From a virus, in the IMG/VR virus record IMGVR_UViG_3300044858_001172, positions 1 to 22,142 of that record: 22,142 nucleotides of DNA; one strand, written 5' to 3'. The notes beneath the pieces are model-generated. The model worked only from the letters and a program-made list of their open reading frames with translations. It did no database searches and had not been told where the DNA came from. This document shows, piece by piece, positions 21,735 to 22,142 of this stretch (positions are counted from its first letter, which is position 1; each line of letters opens with the position of its first letter). Both the position numbers and the translations under genes were made by a program.

Positions 21735-21762
21735 TTGACAAACATTCGGTTAGTCGTATACT
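21735..21762 (+). promoter_or_regulatory. Consensus sigma-70-type promoter for a short RNA
   Basis: TTGACA (21735-21740), a 16-base spacer and TATACT (21757-21762), the best promoter in the window. Transcription would begin near 21769. The spacer contains ATTCGGTT (21744-21751), the only intergenic copy of a heptamer otherwise found in coding sequence. There is no downstream gene on this strand in the window before a terminator. Confidence 0.75.
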
Positions 21763-21768
21763 TATCTT

Positions 21769-21835
21769 GAGAGTGTTGCTCTCCTTCTAGTTAGTTAGCA
21801 GAAGCCCCCTAGGTTCTTCCCTAGGGGGTTTCGCT
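21769..21835 (+). ncRNA. Putative small structured RNA
   Basis: Between a consensus promoter and a perfect terminator lie about 65 bases with no start codon in good context. They can fold into three adjacent hairpins: GAGAG/CTCTC (21769-21773, 21779-21783), CTTCT/AGAAG (21784-21788, 21800-21804) and the terminator CCCCCTAGG/CCTAGGGGG (21805-21813, 21820-21828). The RNA would end at about the stop codon of the convergent whiB gene, so it could also interfere with that transcript. The function is unknown; existence is predicted from sequence only. Confidence 0.5.
21805..21835 (+). terminator. Terminator between the small RNA and convergent whiB
   Basis: A perfect nine-base-pair stem CCCCCTAGG (21805-21813) / CCTAGGGGG (21820-21828) with loop TTCTTC, followed by TTTCGCTT. 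The symmetrical stem could work for both strands; the T-rich side favours + strand transcripts. Confidence 0.85.
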
Positions 21836-22089
21836 TATCTGTCAGTAGGAGTAGTGCCACCCCAGATGCCGTAGGGCTCACGGGCCGTCATTGCATAATC
21901 AGCACAAAGCTGCTGAACAGGGCACTGGGAACAAATCTTTAGGGCAAGTTTCTTCTCGGCAAAGTAGCCGTTATCGGTGTTATAGGAATCTTCGGGAAAG
22001 AAAATGTGAGGCACTTGCTCACAGACAACCCCGCCATTCTTCTTGATTGCCCACTGGAGCTTCATGTATTTCTTCTGAGATTCTTTCAA
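21835..22089 (-). CDS. WhiB-family iron-sulfur transcription factor
   Basis: Four cysteines in the WhiB order (C-X29-C-X2-C-X5-C: GVVCEQ, then ICSQCPVQQLC), an early FFPED motif and the GIWGG turn of the Wbl family leave little doubt. Such proteins bind a 4Fe-4S cluster and act with the host sigma factor's region 4. The frame extends to TTG 22137 (100 residues), but I prefer TTG 22089 (85 residues), because AGGTGG lies seven bases upstream and the extra region looks like a promoter. ATG 22065 is a further alternative. It is convergent with the late genes and likely the first rightward-lying gene of a leftward early or regulatory region. Actinobacteriophages often carry whiB; it points to an actinobacterial host. 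Confidence 0.92.
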   Translation of the reverse strand: MKESQKKYMKLQWAIKKNGGVVCEQVPHIFFPEDSYNTDNGYFAEKKLALKICSQCPVQQLCADYAMTAREPYGIWGGTTPTDR

Positions 22090-22108
22090 AATGTCACCAC
22101 CTATGTGT

Positions 22109-22137
22109 ATGTTAGTCACTAAGTCATAGGAGGACAA
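22109..22137 (-). promoter_or_regulatory. Candidate whiB promoter
   Basis: On the - strand, TTGTCC (22137-22132), a 17-base spacer and TAACAT (22114-22109) give a plausible promoter, with a start near 22102 and AGGTGG right after it. The -35 box coincides with the TTG that would start the longest whiB frame, arguing for the shorter protein. Moderate match only. Confidence 0.4.
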
Positions 22138-22142
22138 ATTGG

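Larger units (their letters stand above)
622..21751 (+). repeat. Dispersed, one-strand heptamer TTCGGTT
   Basis: Copies start at 622, 1304, 1651, 1908, 2308, 3337, 3349, 3469, 4410, 5409, 5652, 5791, 7482, 9020, 9873, 10241, 10331, 11243, 12304, 12831, 13125, 13444, 14102, 14827, 17239, 21327, 21571 and 21745. Fifteen are preceded by A. I found no AACCGAA, so every copy has the same polarity. They are read as (X)SV, FG(S/L) and (X)R(X), that is, in all three codon phases, and once outside genes. Counts were made by eye. Confidence 0.8.

Noticed and set aside
622-21751. TTCGGTT as a mere Ser-Val codon preference
   Set aside because: Eleven of 28 copies are not read as Ser-Val and one is intergenic; other Ser-Val pairs use different codons. 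Codon preference may still contribute and should be modelled.
21735-21762. This promoter driving a downstream protein gene
   Set aside because: The only + strand sequence before the terminator at 21805 has no start codon in good context, and the next gene is on the opposite strand.
1-22142. Integrase, attachment site, transposon or anti-defence gene
   Set aside because: No recombinase or transposase motifs, terminal inverted repeats or recognisable defence domains were seen; the lifestyle cannot be judged from this half of the genome.

Overview
This window is the late (structural and lysis) half of a tailed, siphovirus-type phage genome that probably infects an actinobacterium. The actinobacterial link rests on a WhiB-like iron-sulfur regulator at the right edge, three start codons placed exactly six bases after a -10 box with no Shine-Dalgarno sequence (leaderless architecture), and an r1t-like holin. 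Base composition looks moderate rather than GC-rich by eye, which would suit a low-GC freshwater actinobacterium better than Streptomyces or Mycobacterium. The host is an inference. No integrase, tRNA, insertion sequence or CRISPR array is visible.

Layout, all on the + strand up to about 21.6 kb. (1) Packaging and head, 2-7234: truncated large terminase, a tiny membrane protein, HK97-type portal, three small or fibrous virion-like proteins including a collagen-like head-fibre candidate, a multidomain prohead protease, a small helical protein, and the HK97-fold major capsid protein. (2) A glycosylation cassette, 7308-11165: two GT-B glycosyltransferases, one GT-A glycosyltransferase and a nucleotide-sugar epimerase/dehydratase, with coupled starts. 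It lies between capsid and connector, directly after a strong terminator. (3) Neck and tail, 11181-16853: connector, tail terminator, major tail protein, tail assembly chaperone with a -1 frameshift signal, a basic minor protein and a 1026-residue tape measure. (4) Tail tip and fibres, 16853-20572: one tip protein, one adaptor-like fibre, three tandem jelly-roll-like fibre modules and a small coiled-coil protein. (5) Lysis, 20575-21634: XhlA-like protein, M23 endolysin, two holin-like proteins. (6) A non-coding junction, 21635-21834, with two terminators and a consensus promoter that can only make a short structured RNA. (7) whiB on the - strand, convergent with the late genes.

Transcription appears to be divided by terminators after 5914, 7234, 13010 and 21634, each followed by a candidate promoter. 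Within units, most genes overlap by 1-11 bases (ATGA, GTGA, TAATG, TGATG), so translational coupling is likely.

The strongest unexplained signal is the heptamer TTCGGTT. By eye I count 28 copies on the + strand (15 as ATTCGGTT) and none on the - strand. They occur in all three codon phases and across most of the window. The only intergenic copy lies in the spacer of the consensus promoter of the putative small RNA. This may be a polar recognition site (stoperator-like, Chi-like or similar) not explained by the genes.
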